Source: Verrucomicrobiota bacterium
GTDB taxonomy: Bacteria; Verrucomicrobiota; Verrucomicrobiae; Limisphaerales; UBA11358
DNA length: 59,011 nucleotides
Direction of reading: 5' to 3'
Assembly (NCBI GenBank): GCA_014860005.1
Contig: JACZKP010000131.1
Coordinates: 1-59,011, forward strand
In this document: piece by piece, positions 35,577 through 43,779 of the stretch
Position numbering within the stretch: the first letter of the stretch is position 1
Layout of the letters: each line of letters starts with the position of its first letter
Position numbers and translations under genes: made by a program
The notes under the pieces: model-generated
Seen by the model: only the letters and a program-made list of their open reading frames with translations
What the model was told of the DNA's origin: nothing
Databases searched by the model: none

Positions 35577-36445
35577 AACTGGACTACAACATCCTCTGGA
35601 TTGACGACACCCCGAAGTGGGTGGAATCAATAAAATCGCCGCTCAAGGAACATTTCGACGAACTTGGCTACCGACTGAAGATCACGCTGGAGAAGAACGG
35701 GGCGAACATTGTGGAGGCAATAAAGAATCCCGAGTTGGATTTGATCATCGTGGATTTCCAGTTGCCCAAGGTCACCGGGAAGGACTTGATCGAAACGATC
35801 AGGAAGAAGCACGTTCTTGTCGAAATCGTCTTCTACTCCCAAGAAGGTAATCCGAAGGACAAGTTCGAAACTCCGCCAGACGGCGTGTATTTCACGTCCA
35901 GGGAGGACGCCGAGGAGCGCATCACCGCAGTCATTGATCTCACGCTGAAGAAAGCACAAGACATAAACAACATTCGCGGGTTGGTGATTGCTGAGACGAT
36001 TGATATTGAGGCGAAGCTCGGGGACGTGCTCGTTCAGTGTTTTGGGGATAGCGGGGGTTTGTTTCGAGAGCGTTTGCTTGATTCGGAAGTGCCGCTGTTC
36101 GATTTCGGCAAGAAAGACATGCTTTTGCAAGGGATTTTGAAAGACAGGATAACGGAACTAAACAAGCAAATCGCCGCTGGTAAAGGGGGCGAACAGGCGA
36201 AGAAAACTGTGGCGGTGCTGAAGGAACTGAAAGCGGTGTACAAGCTTTTCCCCACCGAGGTGATTCAGCCAAGAAACACAATGGCCCACGTTGAAAAACA
36301 GTGGGATGAGAACGGCAAGTGCATTTTGAGGTCCCGTGTAAAAGGCCATCGTCCAATCTGTGTTGACCACGACTGGTGTATCAAGGCGCGAAAGGATCTG
36401 ATCAAACACATGGATAATCTCGACGAGATACTGAAAACTTTTTGA
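35573..36445 (+). CDS. Receiver-domain protein with C-terminal HEPN-like domain
   Basis: The 290-aa protein opens as a response-regulator receiver: NILWIDDTPKWVESI with the acidic pair Asp11-Asp12 and LIIVDFQLPKVTGKDL with the phosphoacceptor Asp61. The Thr/Ser switch is present near YSQEG (Ser89), but the usual lysine of strand 5 is missing (GVYFTSRED), so it may be atypical. Residues about 128-290 are all-helical: RGLVIAETIDIEAKLGDVL and, at 234-239, Arg-Asn-Thr-Met-Ala-His, which fits the R-x4-H signature of HEPN ribonucleases. I infer an effector that is released or activated by the upstream GHKL protein. The stop of that gene overlaps this start by 4 bases. Alternative: a non-catalytic HEPN-like scaffold. 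Confidence 0.68.
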   Translation: MKLDYNILWIDDTPKWVESIKSPLKEHFDELGYRLKITLEKNGANIVEAIKNPELDLIIVDFQLPKVTGKDLIETIRKKHVLVEIVFYSQEGNPKDKFETPPDGVYFTSREDAEERITAVIDLTLKKAQDINNIRGLVIAETIDIEAKLGDVLVQCFGDSGGLFRERLLDSEVPLFDFGKKDMLLQGILKDRITELNKQIAAGKGGEQAKKTVAVLKELKAVYKLFPTEVIQPRNTMAHVEKQWDENGKCILRSRVKGHRPICVDHDWCIKARKDLIKHMDNLDEILKTF

Positions 36446-36469
36446 GCCCGCCTCGAATTGGCTGAACGC

Positions 36470-36955
36470 ATGGCCGATTTTCTCACCAGATCGCAAAGAT
36501 CGGAGCGGATGTCGCTCATTCGAAGTCGCGGCAACAAGAACACGGAACTGGCGTTGGTGAAATTGCTGCGACTACAACGCATCACAGGTTGGCGGCGTAA
36601 CCAGCAGTTGATTGGCAAGCCCGATTTCGTTTTCCGGGGCGCCCGACTTGCAGTTTTTGTGGACGGTTGTTTCTGGCATGGCTGCCCAAAGCACTCTCGC
36701 CACGCCGCAAAAAGCGGGAATTATTGGCGGATAAAACTCAAAACGAATCAGGCTCGTGACCGGCTGGTGACGCGCGCATTGCGACACACAGGTTGGCGGG
36801 TGCTGCGTATCTGGGAACATGAATTGGTTCGGAGAAAGGAGTTGCGCTTGTTGATCCGGATTCGCCGAGCCCTGTCCAGCTCGACGGCGGGTAGGGTTCA
36901 TAAGAGAACCGCAGCCAATTCCGGAAACACACCGGCGCGTGTTACGTGCGGTTGA
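36470..36955 (+). CDS. vsr: Very short patch repair endonuclease Vsr
   Basis: From the ATG at 36470 the 161-aa product has the Vsr plan: RSERMSLIRSRGNKNTELAL (Glu), KPDFVFRGARLAVFVDGCFW (catalytic Asp), HGCPKHS (zinc/His) and WRVLRIWEHELVR. E. coli Vsr has 156 aa. It nicks 5' of the T in T:G mismatches left by deamination of 5-methylcytosine and is usually partnered with a Dcm, here the gene at 32009. It follows the receiver gene by 24 bases. Use of TTG 36458 would add only 4 residues. Homologues also work as restriction endonucleases in some systems. Confidence 0.93.
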   Translation: MADFLTRSQRSERMSLIRSRGNKNTELALVKLLRLQRITGWRRNQQLIGKPDFVFRGARLAVFVDGCFWHGCPKHSRHAAKSGNYWRIKLKTNQARDRLVTRALRHTGWRVLRIWEHELVRRKELRLLIRIRRALSSSTAGRVHKRTAANSGNTPARVTCG

Positions 36956-37128
36956 TTCAGGAGGATTTGCCCATCAACCCGCTCATCCGCCACCAGAACC
37001 CGACCGAGAACGCCCAGATCGCCTACGAAATCGCGAACTTGATTCGTTGCTTCGCGCCGCAACTCGGCGCAAAGCAGGAGCGCAACATCAGCGATTGCTA
37101 CCAGCGACTGGCGGAGCCGGATTTCACG

Positions 37129-37344
37129 TCATTGGAACTGGAGTTGCAGACGCAGGCGCGCTTGGTCGGCATCGCCCCGCGCTGCTTCCCGGAGAACTTC
37201 ATCCGAAACCAGGCAATGATAAGCCGAACGTTGGTCCTGCCACCATTGCCGGGTCAGTTGCTGGTGCGCCGCCAGAATCGGGTCGCGGCTGGGATTTGCC
37301 ACCAGGAAGCTGACAATGCTGGTTTCGATGTAAACGGTTTCCAT
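37129..37344 (-). pseudogene. Truncated PIN-domain (VapC-like) toxin
   Basis: The 71-aa frame begins METVYIETSIVSFLVANPSR, with the first PIN acidic residue (YIETS), and continues DPILAAHQQLTRQWW and LVSDEVLREAARGDADQ, the usual first half of a PIN toxin that has about 130-160 aa. It then stops after LRLQLQFQ. The remaining acidic residues (positions about 90-120) are missing and no matching continuation was found downstream in any frame, so it is probably inactive. The start lies 3 bases after the cysteine desulfurase stop. No antitoxin was recognised. On the other strand, 36956-37128 has an open frame that I do not recognise. Confidence 0.6.
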
Positions 37345-37347
37345 GGT

Positions 37348-38610
37348 TTATCCGCGCAGCATTTTGACTGCGCGCTCGATGGCGGGCAAGGCGGCTTTCA
37401 CTTCGGCGGCCGTGTTCGCCAAGTCGAGCGAGAAGCGAATCATCTGCCGTGACGCGGTGGAATCGGGCTTCATCGCTTTGACGACATGAGATGGTTCATC
37501 GGAATCAGCCAGGCAGGCAGAACCAGACGAGGCACAGATGCCTTCCTGATCCAGCAGGATGAGCAGCGCTTCGGATTCAATGCCGGGGAAGGTGATGTTG
37601 GTAGTGTTGGCGAGGCGATGGATTGGGTGGCCGTTCAATTCGGTATTGGGAATTGAGTTCAGAATTCCCTGCTCGAGCGCATCGCGCAGGGGGCCGACTT
37701 TATTTTCGTAGCTCGGCTGATGTTTGCGCGCCAGTTCCGCCGCCTTGCCCAAACCGACAATCAGCGGCACGCACTCTGTTCCGCCGCGTAGATTCCGCTC
37801 CTGATGCCCGCCGTGGATCAATGGCGAGAACGGTGCTTTCCGTCGTACGTAAAGTGCGCCGATACCTTTTGGGGCATGAAACTTGTGACCCGCGAGCGAA
37901 AGGTAATCGGCAGGCACCTTCCGAACGTCAATCTCCATCTTGCCCGCCGCCTGCACCGCGTCGCAGTGATAAAGCACGCCTCGCGCGCGGCATATCTCGG
38001 CGATTTCTTTCACCGGAAACAACACGCCCGTTTCATTGTTCGCCCACATCAACGACACGACCGCAGTGTCATCCGTAATCGCATTTTCCAAATCCGCCAG
38101 TTTGAGCAACCCGTCGCGATCCACCGGCAGATACGTCACGCGGTAGCCCCTCACCCCGTCCCTCTCCCCATCGGATGGGGAGAGGGTGTCCGCAGGACGG
38201 GAGAGGGGATTGTTTGCTGCGGCCTGTATCACTTCGCGCTTTTTCGGGGCTGGATTCGCGTGCATTCGGGTCCATTCGCGGTTCCTTTCCAGCGCCCGGC
38301 ATAAATTCAGCACTGATGAATGCTCCACCCCCGAGGTGATAATGTGTCGCTTGCCGGGATTGGCCTTGAGCGCCGAATGAATTGCCGCGTTGTTGCTCTC
38401 TGTGGCGCACGAAGTGAAGATTACCTCGCGTGACTGCGCCCCAATCAATTCCGCCACCTGTGCCCGCGCCGTTTCGATCACGCCCTTGAGCTTCGCCCCG
38501 AATTTGTAGCTGCTGGACGGATTGCCCCATTCGGAAGTCAGGTAAGGCATCATCACCTCCAGCACTTCTGGGGCGATGGGTGTCGTGGCGTTGTGGTCCA
38601 GGTAAATCAC
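37348..38610 (-). CDS. Cysteine desulfurase (NifS/IscS type) with in-frame repeat insertion
   Basis: The 420-aa product starts MIYLDHNATTPIAPEVLEVM and shows the PLP fold: FTSCATESNNAAI, SGVEHSSVLN, AVVSLMWANNETG, LSLAGHKFHAPKG with the PLP lysine, and the mobile Cys loop ICASSGSACLAD near the end with the catalytic Cys. It moves sulfur from cysteine to acceptors such as Fe-S scaffolds, tRNA enzymes or DndC. NifS-type enzymes usually have about 380-400 aa; residues about 110-155 are extra and derive from two repeat blocks (38150-38210 and 38254-38283) inserted in the loop after CRALERN. The downstream YRVTYLPVDRDG strand is intact. It could supply the DndC-like protein; that is inference. Confidence 0.93.
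   Translation of the reverse strand: MIYLDHNATTPIAPEVLEVMMPYLTSEWGNPSSSYKFGAKLKGVIETARAQVAELIGAQSREVIFTSCATESNNAAIHSALKANPGKRHIITSGVEHSSVLNLCRALERNREWTRMHANPAPKKREVIQAAANNPLSRPADTLSPSDGERDGVRGYRVTYLPVDRDGLLKLADLENAITDDTAVVSLMWANNETGVLFPVKEIAEICRARGVLYHCDAVQAAGKMEIDVRKVPADYLSLAGHKFHAPKGIGALYVRRKAPFSPLIHGGHQERNLRGGTECVPLIVGLGKAAELARKHQPSYENKVGPLRDALEQGILNSIPNTELNGHPIHRLANTTNITFPGIESEALLILLDQEGICASSGSACLADSDEPSHVVKAMKPDSTASRQMIRFSLDLANTAAEVKAALPAIERAVKMLRG
38150..38283. repeat. Palindromic and 10-bp tandem repeats inside the cysteine desulfurase gene
   Basis: At 38160-38186 a perfect 10-bp stem (ccctctcccc / ggggagaggg) surrounds a 7-base loop, with partial copies of its arms on both sides (38150-38210). 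At 38254-38283 lie three 10-bp direct units, attcgcgtgc, attcgggtcc, attcgcggtt. Both are read through in frame by the minus-strand gene. Confidence 0.85.
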
Positions 38611-38698
38611 GCAAGGATGCTAGTGGAGACTTTCACTCCGCTCAACCCGTGAACCCAAGTTGGCCAGAACACCAGCAGACCCGAGGCAGGTTCCTCTT

Positions 38699-39319
38699 TC
38701 AGCGCTTCTGCTCCTTCAGCATCTTCTTCACCTTTTCCACCTTGGGGCGGACGACGGCCTGGCAGTAGGCCTGGCTGGGATTCTTGCGGAAGTAATCCTG
38801 GTGGTATTCCTCAGCGCGATAAAATTTCTTCAGTTCGACCAATTGCGTGACCACGGGTTTGGAATACTGTTTGCCCACTGCGGCAATGGACTGCTTCGCC
38901 GCCTGTTTCTGGGCGTCGTTGTGGTAAAGGATCACGGACCGATATCGCGCACCCACGTCGTTGCCCTGCCGGTTGAGCGTGGTCGGGTCGTGAATCAGCC
39001 AGAAGGTTTCCAGCAGTTTTTCAAAGGAGACGAGTTGCGGGTCAAATTCGATCTGCACCACCTCCGCGTGGCCGGTGGTTTCGGCGCAAACTTCGTGGTA
39101 GGTGGGATTCGTGGTATGTCCACCCGCATAGCCGTTGACGACAGCTTTGACGCCGGGCAGGAGTTCAAATGCGGCTTCAAGGCACCAGAAACAGCCGCCG
39201 CCAAGGGTCGCCAGTTCCGTCTGGTTGGTTCCGGTTGTAGTCATGATGGGTTTGGTTGGTTCCGCGGCACGCAGGGTCAGCGCGCCCAGCGCCAATAAGA
39301 GATAAACGGCTCGGTTCAT
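38699..39319 (-). CDS. msrA: Exported peptide-methionine (S)-S-oxide reductase
   Basis: The 206-aa product from the ATG at 39319 has an N-terminal signal-like segment (NRAVYLLLALGALTLRA), so it probably acts outside the cytoplasm. The catalytic motif GGGCFWCLEAAFE is intact, with the nucleophilic Cys, then VVNGYAGGHTTNPTYHEVCA and GHAEVVQIEFDPQ. It reduces methionine S-sulfoxide in oxidised envelope proteins. The C-terminal resolving Cys region is not evident. Ends 88 bases from the cysteine desulfurase start. Confidence 0.93.
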   Translation of the reverse strand: MNRAVYLLLALGALTLRAAEPTKPIMTTTGTNQTELATLGGGCFWCLEAAFELLPGVKAVVNGYAGGHTTNPTYHEVCAETTGHAEVVQIEFDPQLVSFEKLLETFWLIHDPTTLNRQGNDVGARYRSVILYHNDAQKQAAKQSIAAVGKQYSKPVVTQLVELKKFYRAEEYHQDYFRKNPSQAYCQAVVRPKVEKVKKMLKEQKR

Positions 39320-39385
39320 GTTGCTCGGCAATTGGTCGTGGTTGATGGGTCAGTTTGCGCTTACAGGCCTGGCACCGTCCGGTGG

Positions 39386-39607
39386 TCAGGCCGTCTCGGG
39401 ACGATCCAAGTTCGGCCCCGGCGGCAATTCGGCGAACTGTTCCAAGTGCTCCGGCCGCAGCGGCTCGGACAGGACATGTTCCTCGCCCAGCCATTTGCCC
39501 AAGTCCAACAGTTTGCACCGGTGCGAACAAAACGGAGCATATGCCCCAGCGAACCAATCGCCTTCCTTTCGGCACGTCGGACACCTGAATCGTGACTTAC
39601 GACTCAT
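39386..39607 (-). CDS. yacG: DNA gyrase inhibitor YacG, zinc-binding
   Basis: The 73-aa protein has the four-Cys YacG zinc site: CPTCRKEGDW at residues 9-18 and CSHRCKLLDLGKWLGE near 27-42. The WLGEEHVL segment is the usual YacG continuation. Homologues bind GyrB and stop gyrase from binding DNA. It is short and in a different frame from the overlapping reading frames, so the zinc motifs are what make it real. It lies upstream of msrA with 66 bases between. Confidence 0.88.
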   Translation of the reverse strand: MSRKSRFRCPTCRKEGDWFAGAYAPFCSHRCKLLDLGKWLGEEHVLSEPLRPEHLEQFAELPPGPNLDRPETA

Positions 39608-39631
39608 ACGCGTGGCGGGTGTCGCAGTGGG

Positions 39632-40252
39632 CTACTTGCCCGCCGGCTTCCGCAATTCCGCCGCCAGTGCTTTGAGGTCCTTGGCAACGGTGACGGCGTC
39701 GTTGCGTTTGGCGCCGCCGACCTCAAGGATGGCCTGCACGTCGCTGGCAATGGCATCCGTCTGCGTAACGGGCATGGCCGCGCTGTTCACCACGGCTTCG
39801 AGATTCTGCGCCAGGCGCGATTGCTGGGCTGGATCAAGAGTTTTACCGGCCAGCGCGGTCGCGAAATTGTTCACAAACTTGCCAACTGTGGCGCCTGATG
39901 GCTTCTTTGGTCCGCGCGCCGCCGCCTGCAGGTTATTGATGAACTGCTGCTTCTGCCCCGCTGTCATGGGGATGCCGGGTTTCAAGGCGGCGAGATCAGT
40001 TTTGAGTCTGGCGACGTGTTGTTGCTGAAGGGTGGCCGGAGTGGCCGGCACCGCGGTTCGGGCGGCAGCAGGCGCGGGCACGGTCACGGGTTTTGCGGGG
40101 GCTTGCGCCGGAGGGGCAACGCCCTGACGGACGTTGTTCTGCTGGTTCAGGTCCTTGGCGCGCCGTTTGATCTGGTCAGCCTGCGCACCCTGCGCAAAGG
40201 ACTGTTGAACAAACAACACCAAGGCCACAACAGTAAGGAGAAGCGATTTCAT
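39632..40252 (-). CDS. Exported protein of unknown function, Ala/Gln-rich
   Basis: The 206-aa protein has a clear Sec signal (KSLLLTVVALVLFVQQSFA), a Gln/Asn-rich start and a Pro/Ala linker (PPAQAPAKPVTVPAPAAA). The rest is helical with regular hydrophobic spacing (LKTDLAALKPGIPMTAGQKQ, FVNNFATALAGKTLDPAQQS, ALAAELRKPAGK). I do not know a family. It lies between yacG and the tail-specific protease gene on the same strand, 51 bases after the latter, so they may be co-transcribed. Confidence 0.7.
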   Translation of the reverse strand: MKSLLLTVVALVLFVQQSFAQGAQADQIKRRAKDLNQQNNVRQGVAPPAQAPAKPVTVPAPAAARTAVPATPATLQQQHVARLKTDLAALKPGIPMTAGQKQQFINNLQAAARGPKKPSGATVGKFVNNFATALAGKTLDPAQQSRLAQNLEAVVNSAAMPVTQTDAIASDVQAILEVGGAKRNDAVTVAKDLKALAAELRKPAGK

Positions 40253-40303
40253 GCTTTGAATGCTTGGGTCACGAGTTCTCCGTAGTCATGCCGCTTCAGA
40301 AAT

Positions 40304-42739
40304 TTAGTCTTTGGCGGTAATCATGCCCTTCTTGGACAACAGGCCAATGTAATCCATGAGAATGCGGGTGGCTTCATCCAGCGTGGGGTCCACCTTCGTT
40401 GCCTTGTCCTCGCCGTGTTCGCCGTCGAGTTCATCCGGCAAGTCCGCGGGTTTCGCGGCAATGGCGGCGGAGTTGGTGCTCGCACCAATCGAAGCGCCCG
40501 CCACTTTGGCGGTGGCGGTATTGGTTTTTTCAACGGGTGGCGGGAGGCCGGGCAAATCCACCTGGCTGAGTTTGATTTCGTAAATCTGCCGATGGTCGTC
40601 GGCACGGGCCGCGCGTTCGGTTTCACGGGCTTTCTTGCGGGCCTCGTCTTCCGCCATTTCCCGGAGTCGTTCCTGTTCATTCAGGGAGATCGTCCGGTCC
40701 GCCTGCCGTTTCTTAAAGAGGTCAATGTCCTCGCGGATGTAGGCAAAGTCCTGGTCAGTGGCCACGCGCTCGCTGGAACGGCGGAGCAGTTCCTGCAAAT
40801 AGGGATCCACCAGATTCAGTTTGTCATACCGGGCGCTTTCGATGGTGTCCCACTCCAACGGATTCTGGTGGGCCACTTCGCCAATCTCCTTGGAATGATT
40901 CAGTACCGAAGGCAGCACGATGTCCGGCATCACGCCTTTCAATTGTGTCGAGGAGCCACCGGCCCGGTAAAATTTGCGGATCGTGACCTTGAGCGTGCCG
41001 GGGTCGTTGGTGGCCGTTTCCGTAGCCGGCTTAACCCAGGGTCGCAGTGGATTGAGGTTTTGCACCGTGCCTTTGCCGTGAGTGGCAACATCGCCCACAA
41101 TCAGGGCGCGGCCATAATCCTGCAACGCGCCCGCCAGAATCTCCGAAGCTGACGCGCTGAACCGGCTGGTGAGCACGATCAACGGCCCCTCATAAGCCAC
41201 CGAAGGATCCTCGTCCTCGTCCACCATCTTGCGACCAAACGTGTCCACCACCTGGACCACAGGGCCTTCCTTGATGAACAATCCAGTGAGCCGGATGGCT
41301 TCTTCCAGCGAACCGCCGCCATTGCGGCGCAAGTCGAGGATCACGCCATTGATGTTCTCCTGCGTCAGCTTCTTGAGCAGCCGTTTGACATCCGCGGTCG
41401 TGCTCTTGGTTTCGGCCTTGCCGCGGCTGCCTGGCAGATTGAGGCTGGCGTAGAAAGACGGAAGATCAATGATGCCCAGGCGGACGGGCTTGCCGCCGTT
41501 GCCGGGAAGTTCGATCAACTTTGCCTTGGCCGCCTGATCATCCAGCGTGATTTCATCGCGAATGATCGAAACCACCTTCCGGCCGGAATCATCCGCCGGC
41601 AGGATGGTCAGCCGCACTTCCGTGCCTTTCGGGCCGCGAATCAACTGCACCACTTTGTTCAAATTCATCCCCACCACGTCCACTGGCGCTTCGTCGCCCT
41701 GCGCTACGGCCACAATGCGGTCGCTGGCCTTGACCTGGCCGCTGCGCATGGCGGGACCGGGTTTGACCTCCTGGACTTTGCAGTAACCGTCCAGATCGGT
41801 CGTCAGCACCGCGCCAATGCCGAACAACGCCAGGTTCATGTTGATGGAAAAATTCTCCGTGGCGCTCGCGTTGAGATATCCCGAATGCGGATCATACACG
41901 CGGGCCAGCGCGCTCAGGTATTCCTGCAAAACATCGGAACTCTCCCATTCCTGGAAGGTGTGCAGAATACGGTTGTACCGCTTGGTGAGCGTCTCCGTGA
42001 TTTCTTCGTGCGGCGTTTTCTTCTTTTCCGAATCGGTCTCCAACTTGGCGACCGGCGTTTCTTTGACCGGGCGATCCGACTCGGTGACCTCCGGGCTTTT
42101 CTGCTTGGCGGCAGCCTCGGCAGACTGCTTCTGCTTCTCCACCTGGGCGAGTTTCTCCTGCAAATACTCGTAGCGCACGCGCTGCCGCCACAGGACTTTG
42201 GCTGCTTCAAGATCCTGCGGATACGGCGCCTCGCGCCGGTTGATGGCTATGCGCTCGTCCGTATCGAACACGAACTCGTCCTTCAGCATCTCCCGCGCAT
42301 ACACAACACGCTGTTCGAGCCGTTCGAGGAACCGGGTGAAGATTTTATGCGCCGGGCTGGTGTCGGCCACGCCTTGCCGGGTGACAGTAAGATCATCCAA
42401 TGTGGTCCGATACGAATCGAATTCCGCGCGGTCCGCCTGCGTGAAGTGGATGCGCTGCGGATCCAGCGTTTCGAAGTAGCGGTCAAAAAACTTCTCCGAC
42501 ACATCATCGTCGAACGATTTTCGCAGATAATGGTTTTGTTCAAGCATCCGCGCGGCCACGTACGCAATGCGCCCGTCATTGGGACCGGGAGTCAGGACTT
42601 TGACGGTGGAAGTGCTGGCCGGCAGTTCATTGGGCGTTGCCAGTGAAACATCAGTTTTGGCCGCGCGCAGCAGCCATACCAGGGACACGAAGCACGTCAG
42701 CAACAGCATCCCCCTAACGCCAGATCGAGGTAGATTCAT
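40304..42739 (-). CDS. prc: Carboxy-terminal processing (tail-specific) protease, Prc-like
   Basis: From the ATG at 42739 the protein has 811 aa with a Sec signal (LLLTCFVSLVWLLRAAKT). The N-terminal part corresponds to the Prc lid region (FFDRYFETLDPQRIHFTQAD), followed by a PDZ domain (VKASDRIVAVAQGDEAPVDV, IRGPKGTEVRLTI). The S41 protease domain has ANGVILDLR-like NGVILDLRRNGGGSLEEAI, the catalytic Ser in SRFSASASEILAGALQ and Lys in THGKGTVQ. A C-terminal coiled part (KARETERAARADDHRQIYEI) completes it. Prc trims C-termini of periplasmic proteins and regulates murein hydrolases in Gram-negatives. Confidence 0.94.
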   Translation of the reverse strand: MNLPRSGVRGMLLLTCFVSLVWLLRAAKTDVSLATPNELPASTSTVKVLTPGPNDGRIAYVAARMLEQNHYLRKSFDDDVSEKFFDRYFETLDPQRIHFTQADRAEFDSYRTTLDDLTVTRQGVADTSPAHKIFTRFLERLEQRVVYAREMLKDEFVFDTDERIAINRREAPYPQDLEAAKVLWRQRVRYEYLQEKLAQVEKQKQSAEAAAKQKSPEVTESDRPVKETPVAKLETDSEKKKTPHEEITETLTKRYNRILHTFQEWESSDVLQEYLSALARVYDPHSGYLNASATENFSINMNLALFGIGAVLTTDLDGYCKVQEVKPGPAMRSGQVKASDRIVAVAQGDEAPVDVVGMNLNKVVQLIRGPKGTEVRLTILPADDSGRKVVSIIRDEITLDDQAAKAKLIELPGNGGKPVRLGIIDLPSFYASLNLPGSRGKAETKSTTADVKRLLKKLTQENINGVILDLRRNGGGSLEEAIRLTGLFIKEGPVVQVVDTFGRKMVDEDEDPSVAYEGPLIVLTSRFSASASEILAGALQDYGRALIVGDVATHGKGTVQNLNPLRPWVKPATETATNDPGTLKVTIRKFYRAGGSSTQLKGVMPDIVLPSVLNHSKEIGEVAHQNPLEWDTIESARYDKLNLVDPYLQELLRRSSERVATDQDFAYIREDIDLFKKRQADRTISLNEQERLREMAEDEARKKARETERAARADDHRQIYEIKLSQVDLPGLPPPVEKTNTATAKVAGASIGASTNSAAIAAKPADLPDELDGEHGEDKATKVDPTLDEATRILMDYIGLLSKKGMITAKD

Positions 42740-42899
42740 TTTCAAGCGATGCAAAATAGCACAGGTTTGACTGACTATACGCGGATTTGTTCAGGAATGG
42801 AAACAGGCAATTTCAGTGAGACCGCTTTTGGCCCGGCCGGGCGGCGGCACGATAAAAACAAGTTGAATTCGGCGGGCACTTTCCCAATATTCTCTACCC

Positions 42900-43751
42900 A
42901 TGAACAAGACAGCGACAACACTAGCGATTTTGGCCGGTTTGGCGGTCACCGCAAACCTTCAGGCCCAGGACAGCAAACCCTTCAAGGACGAGAAGGAGAA
43001 GGCGAGCTACGCCGTCGGCCTCAACCTCGGCAGCAACTGGAAGCGCCAGGACATTGATCTGGACTTCGACCAGGTACTCCGTGGTCTGAAGGACACCCGC
43101 CCGGACGCCCAACCCTTGCTGACGGAAGAAGAAGCACGCGAGGTGCTGACCAAGTTCCAGCAGCAGATCATGGCCGCGCAACAGGAAAAACGCCGCGTGC
43201 AGGGCGAGAAGAACAAGCAGGCGGGCGCGGCGTTCCTCGCGGAGAACAAGAGCAAGCCGGGCGTGAAAACACTCGAGAACGGTTTGCAGTACAAGGTCAT
43301 CACCGAAGGCTCGGGCGACATTCCCAAGCGCGAGGATACGGTCACCGTCAAGTATCGCGGCACGCTGATTGATGGAACTGAATTCGACAGTTCCGAGAAA
43401 GCTCCCAATGGCACGGCCACCTTCCGCGTCAACGGCGTCATTCGCGGCTGGACCGAAGCCCTCACGCAAATGAAAGTCGGCTCCAAATGGCAACTGGTCA
43501 TTCCGCCGGACCTCGCTTACGGCGAACGCGGCAGCGGCCCCAACATTGGACCGGAGTCCACCCTGATTTTTGACGTGGAATTGCTCTCCGTGCAACCCGC
43601 GCCGCCGCCTGCCCAACCCAAACCGCTCACGAGCGACATCATCAAAGTGCCGTCCGTGGAGGAAATGAAGAAGGGCGCGAAGATCGAAACCATCAAGGCG
43701 GAAGACGTCGAGAAGCTTCAGAAACAGCAGCAGGAACAGCCGAAGCAATAA
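42900..43751 (+). CDS. FKBP-type peptidyl-prolyl isomerase, exported (Mip/FkpA-like)
   Basis: The 283-aa protein has a signal (ATTLAILAGLAVTANLQA) and the dimerising helical domain of FkpA/Mip (YAVGLNLGSNWKR; DEKEKASYA). The FKBP domain runs from about 130: GVKTLENGLQYKVITEGSGD, VTVKYRGTLIDGTEFDSS, NGVIRGWTEALTQMKVGSKW and VIPPDLAYGERGSGPNIGPE, with active-site residues in place, ending TLIFDVELLSV. It is a periplasmic folding helper. A Lys/Gln-rich tail of about 60 residues follows. Its gene is divergent from the protease gene. Confidence 0.95.
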   Translation: MNKTATTLAILAGLAVTANLQAQDSKPFKDEKEKASYAVGLNLGSNWKRQDIDLDFDQVLRGLKDTRPDAQPLLTEEEAREVLTKFQQQIMAAQQEKRRVQGEKNKQAGAAFLAENKSKPGVKTLENGLQYKVITEGSGDIPKREDTVTVKYRGTLIDGTEFDSSEKAPNGTATFRVNGVIRGWTEALTQMKVGSKWQLVIPPDLAYGERGSGPNIGPESTLIFDVELLSVQPAPPPAQPKPLTSDIIKVPSVEEMKKGAKIETIKAEDVEKLQKQQQEQPKQ

Positions 43752-43779
43752 CTGCGTGGTCGGGGAGGTCCGCTTTCAG

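Noticed and set aside
30772..36955. Complete Dnd, BREX or DISARM system
   Set aside because: DndB/D/E, PglZ/BrxC and DrmA/B genes are all absent; only single families overlap.
36946..37452. 168-codon plus-strand frame after vsr
   Set aside because: Its second half is antisense to the PIN fragment and the cysteine desulfurase. The first half (36956-37128) could be a gene remnant but I cannot name it.
38254..38283. Three 10-bp direct units taken for a CRISPR-like array
   Set aside because: Units are contiguous without spacers, imperfect, and lie inside a coding gene.
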